From Anaerolineales bacterium UBA3071 (GTDB taxonomy: Bacteria > Chloroflexota > Anaerolineae > UBA3071), in NCBI GenBank assembly GCA_002366755.1, contig DFBV01000170.1:3047-20416 (forward strand): a stretch of 17,370 nt of DNA. The letters run 5' to 3'. How positions within the stretch are numbered: the first letter of the stretch is position 1; each line of letters begins with the position of its first letter. This document shows, in pieces, positions 15,592-17,370 of the stretch. The notes below the pieces were generated by a model. It was not told the origin of the DNA. It worked only from the letters and a program-made list of their open reading frames with translations, and did not search any database. The translations under genes were made by a program, and so were the position numbers.

Positions 15592-15659
15592 TCAGCGGAT
15601 TGAGCGGATTAAGCTGATTTTGTTTCATTGCTATCCGCTTCATCTGCTCAATCCGCTGA
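15592..15659. repeat. Inverted repeat between the two exporter genes
   Basis: Two 27-base arms (15592-15618 and 15633-15659) match at 24 positions around a 14-base centre; the arms are built from GCGGATTGAGC-like words. The sequence after it is T-rich, with a run of six T at 15672-15677. It could act as a partial terminator or mRNA processing hairpin, or be a dispersed palindromic repeat. Confidence 0.65.
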
Positions 15660-15723
15660 TGGGTTTTGACCTTTTTTCAGTAGAGTCGTTTTACTTCATA
15701 TACTTCACAAGGGAAATCGTGCA

Positions 15724-17370
15724 ATGACTGAACGACAGACACAATCCTCACCGCCTGCCACCGGCATGCCCGGCCCCGGGGGGAGACACAGGGGGGCGAG
15801 GATCGAAAAAGCCCGCGATATGCGCGGCACGTTGCATCGGCTGCTCGCCACCTTGCGTCCCTACAGATGGGCGCTGGTCGGCGTTCTCATGCTGGTGATT
15901 GTGAGCACACCCTTGGATCTGCTGGTGCCCTACCTCATGGGCGTCGCCATTGACAGGTTGATCGCTGCCGGCGATTTGGCCGGGCTGCTGCGTATCATCT
16001 CGCTGATGCTGGGTGCCTACATCGGCGCGTGGCTGGCAAGGGCTGGCCAGAGCGTGATCATGGCCAGGGTTTCTCAGAAAACGATGCGCACCTTGCGCCG
16101 TGAACTCTTCGAGCACTTGCAGACGCTCTCGCTAAGTTTCTTCGACCGCCATCCGCATGGCGAGTTGATGAGCCGGTTGACCAACGATCTGGATGCCATC
16201 AGCCGCGTGCTCTCTCAGAGCGTGACGGACTTGTTCGGCGGGTTGCTCGCGCTGGTTGGCATCGTGGTGATGATGTTTGCGATCAACTTCTGGCTGGCGT
16301 TGGGCTCGATGGTCGTCTTTCCCTTCATGATGTGGCTGGTGGGCTTCGTGGGGAAACGCACCCGACGGGGCTTCCGCGAGTACCAGAAACGCATCGGCCA
16401 GTTGAATGGCAAGTTGGAGGAGATGTTCAGCGGGCAGCGGGTGATCATGGCCTTTGGGCAGCAGGCCAGCACGCTGGCGGGCTTTGACGCCGCCAACGAG
16501 AAGGTGCGCCAGGTCGGCACCCAGGCGCAGACCTACGCCATGCTGGTTCCGCCGCTGATGGGCATCCTGAGCAACGCCAACATCGCCATCCTCGCCGGGC
16601 TGGGGGGCTGGATGGTCTTGCAGGGCTGGGCCACGGTGGGCACCATCGCTACCTTCTACAATTACTCGCGCAAGTTCGCCGCACCATTGCGCCGGTTGGG
16701 CAACCTCTACAACCAGATCCAGTCCGCGCTGGCCGGAGCGGAGCGAGTCTTCGAGGTGCTTGACGAGCAGCCGGAACTAACCGATGCACCCCACGCCGTC
16801 GTGCTGGATGACGTCGCTGGCAAGGTGGTCTTCGATCACGTGGACTTCAGTTACCTGCCCGGCGTGCCCGTGCTCAAGGATGTAAGCATGACCGCCCAGC
16901 CGGGGCAGACGATAGCCCTGGTAGGGCCGACGGGAGCGGGTAAGACCACCACGATCAACTTGCTCACGCGGTTCTACGACATTGACGGTGGCGCTATTCA
17001 GATCGACGGATGGGACATTCGCGAGATGCAGAAGGCCAGTCTGCGCCGCCAACTGGGCATCGTGCTGCAAGACACCTTTCTCTTCTCCGAGTCGGTGATG
17101 GAGAACATCCGCTATGGGCGCTTGGACGCCACTGACAGAGAGATCGTTGCCGCGGCAAGGCTGGCCAACGCCGACCAGTTCATCCGCCGGTTGCCCCAGG
17201 GATACGACACGGAGCTTTCGGAGCGGGGCAGCAACCTGAGCCAGGGACAGCGTCAGTTGCTGGCTATCGCCCGCGCCATTCTGGCCGATCCGGGCATTCT
17301 GATTCTCGACGAGGCGACCAGCAGCGTGGATACCCGCACTGAGAAGAGTATCCAGGAAGCGCTGCTGCGG
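15724..17370 (+). CDS. ABC exporter half-transporter with canonical ATP site (3' end outside window)
   Basis: The frame is open from the ATG at 15724 (AAGGGAA upstream) to the window end, giving 549 residues. The missing C-terminus should be some 40-60 residues and include the switch histidine. An N-terminal Gly/Pro/Arg-rich segment (about 10-30) precedes a six-helix exporter membrane domain (about 45-340) and an ATPase domain. Walker A GPTGAGKTT is at 401-409, the Q-loop is near 449 (VLQDTFLFSE), the signature is LSQGQ at 505-509 (Gln in place of the first Gly), and Walker B ILILDEATSSVD has catalytic Glu530. The changed signature would face the degenerate Walker B of the first subunit, while the intact Walker B would face the intact LSGGQ there. 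This is what a one-active-site heterodimer predicts. Confidence 0.93.
   Translation, partial: MTERQTQSSPPATGMPGPGGRHRGARIEKARDMRGTLHRLLATLRPYRWALVGVLMLVIVSTPLDLLVPYLMGVAIDRLIAAGDLAGLLRIISLMLGAYIGAWLARAGQSVIMARVSQKTMRTLRRELFEHLQTLSLSFFDRHPHGELMSRLTNDLDAISRVLSQSVTDLFGGLLALVGIVVMMFAINFWLALGSMVVFPFMMWLVGFVGKRTRRGFREYQKRIGQLNGKLEEMFSGQRVIMAFGQQASTLAGFDAANEKVRQVGTQAQTYAMLVPPLMGILSNANIAILAGLGGWMVLQGWATVGTIATFYNYSRKFAAPLRRLGNLYNQIQSALAGAERVFEVLDEQPELTDAPHAVVLDDVAGKVVFDHVDFSYLPGVPVLKDVSMTAQPGQTIALVGPTGAGKTTTINLLTRFYDIDGGAIQIDGWDIREMQKASLRRQLGIVLQDTFLFSESVMENIRYGRLDATDREIVAAARLANADQFIRRLPQGYDTELSERGSNLSQGQRQLLAIARAILADPGILILDEATSSVDTRTEKSIQEALLR

Noticed and set aside
15666..15704. A promoter for the second exporter gene (TTGACC with TATACT).
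   Set aside because: The two boxes are 27 bases apart and no better -35 lies at the proper distance.

Overview
The window looks like a chromosomal stretch of a GC-rich bacterium, most likely a member of the Chloroflexota (Anaerolineae/Caldilineae-like). That placement is an inference. It rests on the mix of genes (two thymidylate kinase-like genes in tandem, an orphan set of antiporter-like membrane proteins, a CIRCE-controlled groES-groEL operon, MacB-type and heterodimeric ABC systems) and on intergenic arrays of an ACGTTTC/GTGAAAC repeat. No rRNA, tRNA, CRISPR array, transposase or phage gene was seen.

Region 1 (1-3433, minus strand) is a probable operon read right to left from a near-consensus promoter at 3405-3433. 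It holds a canonical thymidylate kinase (2420-3181), a second thymidylate kinase-like protein with a Walker A Lys-to-Arg change and a long Lys/Glu-rich tail (1440-2423, joined by a GTGA overlap), a NUDIX hydrolase (881 to about 1465), a zinc-finger protein of the plasmid pRiA4b ORF-3 type (163-846) and the N-terminus of a YgjP/SprT-like metallopeptidase (1-154, cut by the edge).

Region 2 (3507-7523, plus strand) is a three-gene operon of very hydrophobic proteins related to the proton-translocating subunits of complex I, Mrp antiporters and group 4 hydrogenases. No redox or hydrogenase subunit is nearby and several charged residues expected in the channels are absent. It converges on groEL at a bidirectional hairpin terminator.

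Region 3 (7604-9699, minus strand) is groES-groEL, with a clear sigma70-type promoter and a perfect CIRCE operator for HrcA heat-shock control.

Region 4 (9969-13668, plus strand) is an ABC efflux or lipid/peptide-export module: a HlyD/MacA-like adaptor with unusually regular 26-residue coiled-coil repeats, a LolD/MacB-type ATPase and a MacB/FtsX-type permease. A repeat-bearing spacer separates ATPase and permease.

Region 5 (13678 to the right edge, plus strand) has its own promoter and leader hairpin, then two half-transporter ABC exporters. The first has a degenerate ATP site (Asp in place of the catalytic Glu, Gln in place of the switch His) and the second a canonical Walker B, so together they read as one heterodimeric exporter of the TM287/288, BmrCD and LmrCD kind. 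The second gene runs off the window.
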